Source of the DNA: Sthenelais limicola
Lineage: Eukaryota; Annelida; Polychaeta; Phyllodocida; Sigalionidae
Assembly: GCA_942159475.1 (NCBI GenBank)
Contig: OW804095.1
Span: 148,356,808 to 148,420,807, forward strand
Direction of reading: 5' to 3'
Length of the DNA: 64,000 nucleotides
The notes under the pieces were generated by a model. That model had not been told where the DNA came from. It saw only the letters and a program-made list of their open reading frames with translations, and searched no databases. The position numbers and the translations under genes were made by a program. This document shows positions 9,448 to 19,890 of this stretch, piece by piece (positions within the stretch are counted from its first letter, which is position 1; every line of letters starts with the position of its first letter).

Positions 9448-10857
9448 TCAACCAGGCATGCCTGGTAGACAGCCAAGAATATTTGATTTGGTTCCAGATC
9501 GCAGGTTGCCACAATTAGATAAGGATAGAGGTTCATGCTGATTCTCATGCTTGAAAAATTCATCTGTCTGATTCAAGGCATTCTTGAAGGGACAAAAAGG
9601 GCTTGGCAACAAGAGATGTATTTGCCTTAGCAGAACCCAGCTTATCATTTCCCTTCTTTAGATCAACAGGGGGTCTTTTGGAGAATGTATACAGGTTTGC
9701 TCTTGGAATGACATCAGACAAAGGCTTTGAAGCTTTTTCAATTCTGTCCCTCATGAATTCCCTGAACTTGGCTTTGCCAATCTGTGGAGCTCCCATGAGG
9801 GAGTTGCTGATCTCATTGTCCATTGCCTCACCAGTGTCCAATGTGATGAGCTCTGGACCAATTTCCTTGAAAGGATTGACCACTCATTCATGACCCGAAG
9901 TACTTCAGGTTTTGAAAGCTCAATTACCTCTTTTTCCTCCTGTTGACCATACAGGCCTTGCGCCCCACTATCCTCCTTCAGAAATTTGATGCTGTGTTTC
10001 TGGCTCTGATCCAATCCCATCATTGAGAACTCTTTGTCCCCACATTGCACTACAAACTTCCCCTCTATGAATGCCTCATGGATTGAAGGATGGGTTTCTT
10101 GAAGTTGCACCATGTCTCTCAAGAATACTGGCATCCAGCATCTCATGTCTCCATGGGTTCATGAGGTCCATATCCCTCAGAGCAGTAATCAATGTATGCC
10201 TGAACTTTGAGTATATGGAGCCAGGCAAGAGTGAGCTGGTATGCATACCATGTGTGCTTGACATGCTTGCCACCTAGCAGAGAAGCTGCAACACCAGTAT
10301 TGAAAATCTTTGCAAGGGAAAACATGTGTTCCCAGCTTGATCAAGCCAACAGCTTACCCCAACATTCTTGAGATGTCATTTCGACATGGAGGAATCCCAT
10401 AAAACACACCATCTTCAACTCACCCACCTCATCTGGGTATTGCCATTGACATTTTTTCTGTTGTGCATAGAGAGGACAGTCACCTTCAATCACTGGAAAC
10501 TGGCCAGGATTCACAAACTCAATTGCCTTCTTCACCACAAGCATTGCATGTTTCTGCATAGCCATTGATGAGGCCTTCTCATAGAATACAGGAAAAGCTT
10601 CAACTGTGGCCCTTGGCCTGACATCTTCTGGGTGTTGGCCATGGGAGAAGAACCCAGAGTATGTCAATGGTGTTTCTTGAAACTTTCCATCTTTTTCTAT
10701 GAGAACCTTGTGATAGTGGTTGAGCCATGCCTCCTTGGGCACACCTGCTCTTGGATTATTCGTAAAAGGATCCATTTAGACATTTTGAGAGAGTGATTTC
10801 TCCAGCATATTCATCAATGTATGGGACAGTGATGAAGTCATCAGGAAGCTGGATAGT
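9448..10857 (-). pseudogene. Decayed C-terminal part of a large transposon-associated protein
   Basis: Read on -, a protein can be followed in pieces across several frame changes: an upstream piece with LPDDFITVPYIDEYAGEI (to 10857), a 144-residue piece (10775-10341), then pieces at 10325-10143, 10146-about 9870, 9883-9560 and 9648-9448. In order they show GDCPLYAQQKKCQW, FLHVEM, KHVKHTWYAYQLTLA, MPVFLRDMVQLQETHP, HEAFIEGKFVV, GLDQSQKHS and, at the end, EFFKHENQ..LSLSN.GNLR..KS. From memory these motifs match the C-terminal part of a large unnamed family widespread in invertebrate genomes, whose consensus reads roughly GxLHIEM, DQxxEQ and FFxHENxxxPPSLS. Here the E of the DQxxEQ motif is K. 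The N-terminal part is missing. The conserved D, H and E residues suggest a DDE-type nuclease, but that is inference. Confidence 0.65.
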
Positions 10858-10859
10858 TG

Positions 10860-12060
10860 ATACTAAAAGTGGTAATATACATAAATGTAGTGCAAACAGG
10901 AGCTAAAATATAATGTATGTTTCCAGAGGTGCCAAGTAGGAAGAGGTCAGAAACAGGAGATCTCCCGTCCTGGTGGGGTCTGGGGCGGGAGCAATATAAG
11001 TAGTACTGAAAGGGGCTTCAGGGGCACCCCCCGCCTCAGACATGTTTGCATTGACATTAATTTCCTTTCCCATGTTTGTTTTACATTTATATATCAAATG
11101 GGGTACCCAGATCAGAGGGGATTAATTCTCCTTATATAAATCAATGTTTTACTGTACATGGTGTGGTGGTAGCTATAAGAATTTTCAGGATGCTGCCTTC
11201 ATCCCCAGCCTGTATCCTATTGTTCATACCCGCAGGAGGTATGCCCATACATATATATAATGTGATTTCATCATTAGGCCTGACATTAGGCCGACACGGG
11301 AGATTTTGATGGGGACACGGGAGCATGGGAGCATGTCCCAAATTGGTCGGAAAAACGGGAGATCTCCCGCCGACACGGGAGGTTTGGCACCTCTGTGTTT
11401 CCCTGAGGCAGCCATGTTGGATTTTGACTTTGATATTGACCTTGAAACAGAAAGGTGACCTCAGAAATGAATTCCTCATACCTTAAAACATACTAAAAGT
11501 GGTATTATACATAGATCTAGTACAAACAGGAGCTGAGATATGATATTTACTCTTTCAAGGGGCAGCCATCTTGGATTTTGACCTAGAAATGACCTTGAAA
11601 CTCAGAAGTGACCTCAGGAATCAATTCCTGATACTTTAAAACATACTGAAGTTGGTATTATACATAGACCTAGTGCAAACAGGAGCTGAGATATGATATT
11701 TACTTTTACCTGAGGCGGCCATCTTGGATTTTGACCTTGATATTGCCCTTGAAACAGAAAGGTGACCTCAGAAATAGATTCCTCATATCTTCAAACATAC
11801 TAAAAGTGGTGTTATACATAGATCTAGTGCAAACAGGAGCTGAGATATGATATTTACTCTTTCCAGGGGCAGCCATTTTGGATTTTGACCTTGAAATTGA
11901 CCTTGAAACAAAATAATAATGTTGGAAATAGATTCCCCATACCTTAAAACATGGTCAAAGTGATATTACACATGGATTTAGTGCTAAATGGGGCTGAGAT
12001 ATGACATTGTTATGTCCCAGTGGCAGCCATTTTGTTTTTTGCGCATAACGGCCACCAGGG
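10860..12060. repeat. Right-arm tandem array, interrupted
   Basis: Inverted counterpart of the left array, with the same ~154-bp unit in opposite orientation. GCCAT blocks recur at about 11411, 11565, 11717, 11872 and 12025. The innermost unit is split by the insertion at 10925-11394. Confidence 0.85.
10925..11394. mobile_element. hAT-like non-autonomous insertion
   Basis: The 470-bp insert has inverted ends AGAGGTGCCAA / TTGGCACCTCT. The flanks are ATGTTTCC (10917-10924) and GTGTTTCC (11395-11402), an 8-bp duplication with one mismatch. The uninterrupted sequence is visible in the opposite arm near 8866-8875. Ends of the CAGAGGTG type with 8-bp duplications are characteristic of the hAT superfamily. 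No transposase frame is present. Internal CGGGAGATCTCCCG-like palindromes occur near 10963 and 11358. Confidence 0.75.
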
Positions 12061-12436
12061 GGCCACCACATTCTGTTTGCACGGAGTTTTGAAAACCTAA
12101 TACCCATACCTAACATCATGCCAAATTGCAAAAACTTGTCACCAAGTGCACGATTCGTGCAAATTTTGGCGAATTCCCTCCCAGCTATAGGCTATGGTTC
12201 TTGGAATGCGGAATGCCTGCCTCCCTACCCCTACACCGCAAATTCACTAAGTACATTACTACTCCATTACTACTACAGATCACCCTCTCAATCCCTCTAC
12301 ATAAATCCCTATATACCAGTACTAACCGTAGCAAATAGCGGGAGTAATACAGGAATATGGCTATATAATACCAAACCTTATACTTGGTCTACTCAGGATA
12401 TGTTAGGCTATGGAACTAATGTTAAATTAGACAGGA

Positions 12437-12494
12437 ATTGAGAGTAATTTGAGAGGATTTGTGAAGACGAATTGTACATTTACTGATGCCCCAA
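12437..12494 (+). mobile_element. Family A right-end fragment
   Basis: AGAGTAATTTGAGAGGATTT through GAATTGTACATTTACTGA matches a diverged family A end. The same variant end occurs inverted at 47066-47175. Confidence 0.6.
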
Positions 12495-12708
12495 CCCACA
12501 TATATGGTTGAGCATATGACTTCATATGATTATGAAATGTACTGCACTTCCTAATGTATTTCTAGTGTCACATTTTCTGAGTGAACAAGAGAGAGGAGGT
12601 TAAATGAAAACTGACAATAGCTATATACATTGAGGCAATTTGATCCTTTCAGCAAATGGCTCCTTGCCTGCCGACATGCCATCTACAACATACAATTTCA
12701 TGTCTACT

Positions 12709-13100
12709 TTAAAGCTGCATTCTTAGCTATTATGATGAACAGAATTGTAACATGTTCATTGAACTATAAGACTGAATGTATCAATATTCTGCTGCTGTTA
12801 TATGTTTATACAAGAGTTACTCATATTATGACTTATAGGACTGGATTTATCAATATTCTGCTGCTGTTACATGTTTATACAAGAATTTGAAGTAGAATCA
12901 GAGAGAAAATGACTGCCAGTGAGCGATAATAGGTGAAGTCATTGCAGGAAAGGAAAGGTTTCTGGCGGGTCCTCCAAATACAAATGAGGACGTTTTAGAA
13001 GCCCTTTAGCAAAAGCAAACAGACAAAATCCTCCAAAATTGTGACCAGATGACTTTTAAATAGGTTGGGAAAGAATGGAACAAAAAGTAGAAAATATATA
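12709..13100 (-). mobile_element. Family C element, one end lost
   Basis: Begins TTAAAGCTGCATTCTTAGCT at 12709, like the complement of the right end of the copy at 46492-46856. It continues through CAGTGAGCGATAATAGGTGA and GGTTGGGAAAGAATGGAAC. The opposite terminal repeat is missing. A 60-base internal stretch (CATGTTCATTG... and ACTTATAGGACTGG...) is partly repeated. Confidence 0.7.
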
Positions 13101-13151
13101 ATGATATGGATATAAGGGAAAATGTTCATTTTCTGACGACCTGGCACATGT

Positions 13152-13380
13152 GGGTCAGATTTTCAGAAAATGTTCAATTCGCCTTCACCAATCCTCTCAA
13201 ATAACTAACATTTAAGACAGAAATGAGCTTCAAAATGCTGTGTAACGTAACAGAATTGTTACTATAAATCAATGCGATAGCAAATATACCAGCTCAGATA
13301 TACCCAAAATTTCTCATTTTTTAGCAGAATTTTCTAAATGTGTAGAGCTGCCAATTGTACATTTTCTGAAAATCTAACCC
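13152..13380 (-). mobile_element. Family A MITE, subfamily b
   Basis: Both ends are present, with one substitution in the right end (TAACCC). Flanks ATGT/ATGT. Confidence 0.85.
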
Positions 13381-13578
13381 ATGTACAGTCTGGGTAGTCA
13401 TTCTGATCGTGAGTAGTATAAGTAAAGTGTGTGAGGTATCATGCATACATAGTTGACGTGGCATGTCAGAAAATATCAGAATTAAGTGAAAGCTATTCTT
13501 TAAAATAATTTGTTTCTTAACTATACCATATATTTGTGAGACTCAGTGGTGCACACTGTCTAGGTTATACCCATATAT

Positions 13579-13813
13579 GGGTCAGAATTTCAGAAAATGT
13601 ACAATTCAACTTCGCCAATCTTCTCAAATAACCAAAGTTTCAGACGAAAACAATGTTTAAAATACAGTCCAACCTAACCAAACAAATTGCTAGAATCAAT
13701 GCAATGCCGAATATACTCGAATTTACCTAGTATTGACCAAATTGCAGCCTAATTTTGCAGAATTTACTAAATGTCTACAGCAGCCAATTGTACATTTTCT
13801 GAAAATCTGACCC
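13579..13813 (-). mobile_element. Family A MITE, subfamily a
   Basis: Both ends are intact apart from one change in the left end. Flanks ATAT/ATAT. Confidence 0.9.
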
Positions 13814-14019
13814 ATATATACATATGACTTTATCCATACATATCTCCCTGAGATAAGACTAGAACCAGGAAGCACTCTACATGATTGCAGTACTTTACCT
13901 TTAGCTGTCATCCATTGTTCTTGATGATATACAAGCTTTTGCTCTCCATCCAGAATATGATTCTGGCCCATGGATGGAGCGAAGCTTGCTCTCTTTATGC
14001 ACTTTGTCGTTCTTCAATT

Positions 14020-14095
14020 GATTCTACTTCCTACCCCTCCTTCTTCCTCTACCATCTCCTTCTGCTCCCCTCCCCCTCTCTCCTCCATGGCTCTG
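14020..14095. repeat. Pyrimidine-rich tract
   Basis: Short C/T-rich stretch (CCCTCCTTCTTCCTCTACC and onward). The + frame over it is compositional. Confidence 0.6.
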
Positions 14096-14116
14096 TTCAT
14101 ATTTTAAAGTAAATAT

Positions 14117-14526
14117 GTGATGTGTTTCAGGAAAATGAGTCATAAGTCGCATAATTCATATTTTTAAAAGTCATCTATTCGCAGGATCTCCTTTTTGGAA
14201 TGTTTTCATTTTTGGAGTATCTAGTCAGATAGGTCTAATGAATACATGGACTAAATTTCAGGATAGTGCATTAAATATACTCATGCATTTCTAAGATCAT
14301 CCTATGGAGTACATTTACTTACTTTACCAGTAAGTGTTCACCCAATAATATTGAAATAATATTTGTTTCAGAAATAAAAATATCAAACTTGAAATATATA
14401 AACACTTATATAATGCCCTTAATGTTTACTATCATTGGAATCACCTTGATCTCCTCTTTTCAGATATAATAATATCTCAAAATCTATTTTTTGCGACTTA
14501 TGACTCATTTTCCTGAAACACATCAC
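14117..14526 (+). mobile_element. Family B element, complete
   Basis: Type copy for family B: 410 bp with inverted ends GTGATGTGTTTCAGGAAAAT continuing about 35 bases (to AAGTCGCA). Flanks ATAT/ATAT. The copy at 53288 has direct AAAT flanks, showing that the flanking 4 bases are a target duplication and not part of the terminal repeat. No coding capacity. Confidence 0.9.
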
Positions 14527-14639
14527 ATATGAGTTCGGTAATATTGGTTGTTACCTTATTCCCTTGTAGTTTTGTTTCTCTGGAACGCACTCCTGCAACA
14601 GGCTTGTGATATAAATGACGTCATAATGTCCTACCATTG

Positions 14640-14765
14640 TCTAGTGCTGTTCTCCACTTTTCAATTCCTCCTCCATCACAACTCACCTTACTTTTCCTTT
14701 CCTCGCCTCCTCCTTCTCCGTCCTCCCTCCCCTTCTTTTCCCTGGTCATCACGGTCCTCCTGAGT
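14640..14765. repeat. Pyrimidine-rich tract
   Basis: C/T-rich stretch with CTCCTCCTTCTCC-type sequence. The frames here are compositional. Confidence 0.6.
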
Positions 14766-14794
14766 ATGTTCCACCTCCTCACTTCTACGCCTAA

Positions 14795-15039
14795 GGGTCA
14801 GATCTTCAGAAAATGTACAATTGGCAGGTCTACACATTTAGGAAGTTCTGCTGAATTAGGCTGAATTAGGCTGAAAAATGATGAATACCCGGTATATCTG
14901 GGTATATTTGGTACCACATTGATTTAAAGTATCAGTTCTGTTATGTTAAACTGCATTTTTAAGCTCATTTCTGTCTTAAATGTGGGTTATTTGAGAGGAT
15001 TGGTTAAGGTGAATTGTACATTTTCTGAAAATCTGACCC
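14795..15039 (+). mobile_element. Family A MITE, subfamily b
   Basis: Both ends are present. A 10-base internal duplication (TGAATTAGGC) makes it slightly long. Flanks CTAA/CTAA, a non-palindromic duplication that helps define the boundary. Confidence 0.9.
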
Positions 15040-15047
15040 CTAACGTT

Positions 15048-15305
15048 CTTATTTTCCACCTCCTCCCTCGTCCTTCCTCCCTTCTCCTGTCCCTTCCTCC
15101 CTTCCTTCACCACCTCCGCCTCGCCTCTCCTCCCTCCTCCCCTCCCCTTCTCTCTCCCACATCTCTTCACCTCTCCGCTCCTCTTCTCCTCTCCCCCTCC
15201 CTTCTCCCCTGTTCTCCCTCCCTCCCTCCCTCTCTTCCCCCTCTCCTCTCCCTCCCTTCCCTCTTCTCTTCCCTCTCATCCTCCTCCATCCCTCTTCGCA
15301 GCCTC
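15048..15305. repeat. Pyrimidine-rich tract, 250 bp
   Basis: Nearly pure C/T built from irregular CTCCCT/CTTCC blocks. It begins directly after the family A element at 14795-15039. Frames on both strands across 14943-15353 are compositional. Confidence 0.85.
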
Positions 15306-15511
15306 CCCACCCACACAGAGCCTACCTATAGCATTAAGTCAGGGACTAGCTAGGAGCATCACCCAGGACCGTATTTCATCCCTCCACTAGATCCTCCAGA
15401 CCCTCTACCTATAGGCAGGGGTAATGCTATCTCTCCTCAGGGTCTTAGCCAGGCTTTCTGCTGGCTGCATTCCTTATACCCCAGCCTACCGCACACCACC
15501 ATCACACATAT

Positions 15512-15746
15512 GGGTGAGATTTTCTGAAAATGTACAATTCAACTTTGCCAATCTTCTCAAATAACCCAAATTTCAGACAAAAATAAAGCTCAAAATACAG
15601 TTCAACCTAACCAAACAGATTGCTAGAATTCATCCAATGCCGAATATACTCGAATTTACCTACTATTGACCAAATTGCAGCTTAATTTAGCAGAATTTAC
15701 TAAATCTGTACAGCTGCCAATTGTACATTTCCTGAAAATCTGACCC
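15512..15746 (-). mobile_element. Family A MITE, subfamily a
   Basis: Ends are present with two substitutions in the left one. Flanks ATAT/ATGT differ by one base. Confidence 0.88.
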
Positions 15747-15765
15747 ATGTATGACCCATGCATGT

Positions 15766-15793
15766 AATTGTACATTTTCAGAAAATGTGACCC
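15766..15793 (+). mobile_element. Solo family A terminal repeat
   Basis: Only the 28-base right end (AATTGTACATTTTCAG through GTGACCC) remains, 19 bases beyond a complete copy. It may derive from an older neighbour or an abortive transposition product. Confidence 0.7.
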
Positions 15794-15929
15794 ATATCTG
15801 TAGTTAGGCGGGGCAACCTCTATTGTGCTTCCCTTTTCCGTTATTTCATTTGTCTCTGAGCTTGTGGTTAACTTTCAAGTGCCACCTGTATTATATGACC
15901 ATGATCAGAAATCAGGGGTGCAATAACAC

Positions 15930-16060
15930 ATTGTGTTCTATATGTCCATGCTGTATGAGAGGTGCAATAACAGGGCTGGGATAACAGAATGTGTATTATA
16001 AGTCCATGCTGTATGAGAGGGGTGCAATAACAGGGGTGCAATAACAGAATTGCTAGAAGA
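15930..16060. repeat. GGGTGCAATAACAG tandem repeats
   Basis: TCCATGCTGTATGAGAGG and GGTGCAATAACAG recur two to four times. A related unit (CCATGCTCTATGAGGGGTGC) lies at about 33696-33735. Confidence 0.65.
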
Positions 16061-16246
16061 CTTGTACCATAACTAACCAAATTACTTATGCATAAAACTG
16101 AATGAGAATGATAAATGAACTTAAAGAGTAGACATAATATTCCAATTCTCATTCTGCATTTAATAATTTATATTAATTATTATTTAGTATCTGTATAACT
16201 TGCTCAAACATGACAAAAAGGCCTTGCATAGCTGGCAGGAAAGCTA

Positions 16247-16470
16247 GAGTCAGATCACCAGAAAATGTACAGTTTTCTGCAGTTCTACACGTTTAGTAGA
16301 TTTCACTAAATTATACTGAAATATGGCTAATACCATAGGTATGTCTGAGTATATTTATATTGCGTTAGTTGAAGCAATCTGTTCGAATACGTTGAACTGT
16401 ATTTTGAACTTCATTTCTGTCTTAAACTTATTATGCTATTACTTAGGTTATTTTAGAGGATTGACAGATG
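16247..16470 (+). mobile_element. Degraded family A element
   Basis: The left end is GAGTCAGATCACCAGAAAAT. The body matches the family with many changes, and the right end is lost after GAGGATTGACAG. Probably an older insertion than its neighbours. Confidence 0.7.
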
Positions 16471-16514
16471 TCCGAAGGTAAACAAACAATACAATACATA
16501 TTTGCCCCATATAT

Positions 16515-16749
16515 GGGTAAGATTTTCCGAAAATGTACAATTGCCAGCTCTACACATTTAGTACATTCTGCTAAATGAAGCTGCAATTTGGACAATACTA
16601 GGTAAATTCGAGTATCTTTGGCATTGCATTGATTCTAGCAATCTGTTTGGTTAGGTTGAACTGTATTTTGAACTTCATTTTCCTCTGAAATTCGGGTTAT
16701 TTGAGAAGATTGGTGAAGGTAAATTGTACATTTTCTGAAAATCCGACCC
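16515..16749 (+). mobile_element. Family A MITE, subfamily a
   Basis: Both ends are present with a few substitutions. Flanks ATAT/ATAT. Confidence 0.88.
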
Positions 16750-17114
16750 ATATAAAGGTTGATATAACCAAGTCCCTGGCACTGCCACCCCCATGCTATA
16801 AACCAAGAGCCTGGGTAGGTATGAAATAAAGCACTGCTGGCTGAGCTATGGCTTCAGCGCATAGCTGCTGGTCACTCTGGCAGCAGGGTGGGCCAGACTG
16901 GACAGCGACCAGGGGTTAGCTTACAATGTATGAGCTATGGGGTCTGGCACAGGCCATCCATCCACCCCCAAGAACCTCCTCCAGTAGTACCGTCTGGTTT
17001 CTATTAGGTGCCTCTGCTTCACCACCTGTGTATTGTAGTATGATGGACGGCCGGCTGCAGAGCTTGGTTTTGAAGCGTTTCTAAGGTTCCATGTCCACTG
17101 GTCCGATTATACTG

Positions 17115-17400
17115 ATGCAAGGCAGAGGGTAGAGGAGGAGGAGACAGAGGGAGCAGGCAGGAGGAGGGAAATGGAGGGAAAGGAGCGGGAAATGGAGGAG
17201 GGGGAGAAAAAGGAGAGGGAAAGGAAAAGAACGGTGAGTAGGTAGGGAGGAAGGAGAAGGGAGGAGGAAAACAGAAGAGGAAAAGGGAAGAGGAGAAGGG
17301 AGGAGGAGAAGGGAAGTGGAGAAGGGAGGAGGAGAAGGGAAGTGGAAAAGGAAAAAGGAGAGGGAAAGAGGAGAAGAGAAAGGAGAAGGGAAGAGGTGTA
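17115..17400. repeat. Purine-rich (GGAGAAGGGA) tract
   Basis: Nearly pure A/G, with GGAGGAGAAGGGA-like units partly in tandem at 17260-17345. The Pro/Ser/Phe-rich minus-strand frames of over 100 codons are artefacts of the composition. Confidence 0.85.
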
Positions 17401-18200
17401 CTTTGTGTACTTTTTGAATCAAGGCAAGCTTGGGTGTAATACCTGGCCAGCCTATGCGACATTTGCTGGATAGAATTTCTTTTTTTGGAATATTATATTT
17501 CCCAATATGTGAAAATAATAGTTGTCAAATTTCATTGGAATAACCAACGTCATATATGTGTAAGAGCACGGCGCGGGTTATTTGTTTTTAATCACTTGCA
17601 GATGCTTACTCATCCTTCACTTGGTAATTTTTAAAAAATATCTCGTGGTGAAAAGTTGGGCTACTTTTTTTAATAATCTGTTGTACTATATCAGACCCTA
17701 TTTCAAGACTTATTGACTTTTAGTAAATAGTATTGTATTGTTTACATTACATAAATTTAGAGCACTTGAATACCTGAATCTAATGTTAGATTTATTATGA
17801 AATATGACTTTCATGGGCGTTTAGTCTTTGCTACCTTTTTCTTGTTTATATAAAGTAAATGATAAATGCCAACTCTCTTGTCGTTATGGTAAAACCGACT
17901 TTAGGTTTAGAGAAAATAAGGATATATACTGAGAAGGGATGAGGCTCCGAAATGAATAATTATGTTTTCTTGAATGCAATACATTTCAAGTCAAATCATG
18001 GTCCGTTGGCTTTTCTAAGCTCATAGGCTAATCTAAATATGGTAATCTTGGGCGATAAGACCTCATGTTGAACTTGACATCTCCCTCCTTATGGCCCTAA
18101 GCCACTGCTTTTGATACTTTTGATATAGTATGCCCTCCCGGTATGTACTTGGGTATAATTAGATAGAACTGAACTAGCAGGTCTCCGAAATACTGGACTT
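17400..18200. other. Unclassified AT-rich stretch
   Basis: No gene, RNA or recognised repeat could be supported here. Confidence 0.5.
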
Positions 18201-18316
18201 TTATGAAGACTATTGGCAGAAACAACCAAATCAATAACGGTGAATGGCTTGGAAAAGATCGGAACAAAAAGTAGAACATTTTAGTTTTTGATTGATATTA
18301 ACTGAGAGCAGCTTTA
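18200..18316 (+). mobile_element. Family C right-end fragment
   Basis: GAATGGCTTGGAAAAGATCG through AACTGAGAGCAGCTTTAA matches the family C end, terminating in TTAA at 18316. The left part is missing. Confidence 0.65.
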
Positions 18317-18594
18317 AAGGCAAATGTATGCAGGTTGGCACCATTATTTATAAGCTTTAAGGAGTTGAAGGGAGAAAGCATTCATTAGCATGCATGGCAG
18401 CCCACAGAGACCTCTATAGGAGCTTTTACTATCTAATCCCTGTATTAGGAAGAGGAGACAAGTAAAAAGCCAGCCAGAGCTTCTATAAGTCATACAAGCC
18501 CCTACTGGGGGAGGAGTACAATAAGGGAGTTTGGACACCTACTCTCTGATATACAGCATTATTCTAGTTTGTTGCATTACATGTGAGTCAGAAT

Positions 18595-18819
18595 TTCAGA
18601 AAATGTACAATTCAACTTCACCAATCTTCTCAAATAACCCAAATCTCAGACGAAAATAAACTTCAAAATACAATTCAACCTAACCAAACAGATTGCTAGA
18701 GTCAATGCAATGCCAAATATACTTGAATTTACCTAGTATTAACCAAATTGCAGCCTTTTTTAGCAGAATTTACTAAATGTTTACAGCTGCCAACTGTACA
18801 TTTCCTGAAAATCTGACCC
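18595..18819 (-). mobile_element. Family A MITE, subfamily a
   Basis: The left end has GAGTC in place of GGGTC. Flanks ATGT/ATGT. Confidence 0.88.
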
Positions 18820-19224
18820 ATGTATGCAGTCAGACCTAAGACCAGCTGATTATAGAAAGTTTTCTCTAGCTTTTAGTCTGACAAACAACTCTCATTATCC
18901 CTTGTGAATCGGTATTCAAGATGGCGGACATGTGCGTCAAGCATATTTGTCAAACACTGTAATGTATTTCTATTTAGCACCAACAATGGCAATAACATGG
19001 TTTCATAGATTAACGACTACTTGTAAGCAGCCTACTCAAGTTTCTGGTCATTTCTCTCTGACAGGTGTCTAATGTTGGGAAACATACTGAAGTGTGCCTA
19101 GCCTGAGCAAATATATACAGAAGTGACATATAGCACACCTAGTGACGGTAACAAGTGTGCAGAGCTCCTATTACACCCTGGTTCAGGAGCCATGATATGT
19201 CTCGTCATTGTGTGGGTGGCATAC

Positions 19225-19462
19225 GGGTCAGATTTTCAGAAAATGTACAATTCGTCTTCACCAGTCCTCTCAAATAACCCACATTTAAGACAAAAATGAG
19301 CTTCAAAATGCAGTTTAACATAACAGAACTGATACTATAAATCAATGCCGCACCAAATATACTCAGATATGCCCAGTATTTATCATTTGTCAGCCCAATT
19401 TAGGAGAATTTGCTAAATGTGTAAAGCTGCAAATAATTGTACATTTTCTGAAAATCTGACCC
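19225..19462 (-). mobile_element. Family A MITE, subfamily b
   Basis: Both ends are intact. Flanks ATAC/ATAC. Confidence 0.9.
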
Positions 19463-19559
19463 ATACACAGGATTGAGCCATTTTAGGACAGTTTGGGGTC
19501 CACTGAAGCCAGGCATTTTAGGGCCAAAGTGCCCTGGAAGATCTATAGTTGCTATATAT

Positions 19560-19809
19560 TGTTTAAGGGGAAGATTTTATTATAAATAGGATGATCGATT
19601 TATAATTGTTTTCCGTTAACTATAAAGTGGGTTGTTGTTAATAATGATACATTTTCATTCATTGCCAAAATGGCCATTCAAATGGTTAAAACTGAGGCTC
19701 ATTTTCCTACCAATTATACACATGTCACTGTACTCTGCAAGAATAGATTGTATATTGTCATATTATTTTGTGTATCGATAAATAAACGTTTCTAAAAAAA
19801 AAAAAAAAA
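19560..19809 (+). mobile_element. Possible polyadenylated retroposon 3' end
   Basis: AATAAA at about 19782 is followed 10 bases later by a run of about 15 A (19795-19809), as in a retrotransposed transcript. The 5' limit is unknown and no target duplication was identified. Confidence 0.4.
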
Positions 19810-19890
19810 TGGCAAAAAGTGATTATCAGACACCAGGTCAGCTAATAAGGAAAACCACCAACACAGCAACTCTGACTCTAAATGATATAT

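Larger units (their letters stand above)
8092..12187 (-). mobile_element. 4.1-kb DNA transposon with ~1-kb tandem-repeat inverted arms
   Basis: The outer ~300 bases of each end are reverse complements with few differences (ends TAGCTGGGAGGGAATTCG). Further inward, both arms are arrays of a ~154-bp unit. ATGG markers on the left lie at 8393, 8547, 8700 and 8854; matching blocks on the right lie near 11411, 11565, 11717, 11872 and 12025. The central 1.4 kb holds a decayed minus-strand coding remnant (9448-10857). The right arm is interrupted by a 470-bp hAT-like insertion (10925-11394); without it the element is about 3.6 kb. The flanks may share TAG, but a clean target duplication is not certain. 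The architecture is that of a long-TIR DNA transposon that has lost activity and the N-terminal part of its gene. Confidence 0.8.
12437..13100 (+). repeat. Inverted duplicate of 46500-47175
   Basis: A family A end, about 200 bases of otherwise unclassified sequence (CACTTCCTAATGTATTTCT to CTGCCGACATGCCATCTAC) and a family C element appear in the same order but opposite orientation at 46500-47175. Short frames encoding MRQFDPFSKWLLACRHAIYN in both copies are shadows of this repeat. Confidence 0.85.

Noticed and set aside
10903..11479. Frames inside the hAT-like insertion
   Set aside because: Short, cross the insertion boundary and show no transposase motif.
12630..12890. Frame MRQFDPFSKWLLACRHAIYN, also at 46744-46935
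   Set aside because: Similarity is at DNA level across a non-coding duplicated block, and the frame runs through a family C MITE.
14943..15353. 136-codon + frame and opposed Arg/Glu/Gly-rich minus frames
   Set aside because: Family A sequence followed by a pyrimidine tract; no independent coding signal.
17019..17462. 147-codon minus frame rich in Pro/Ser/Phe
   Set aside because: Compositional product of a purine tract.
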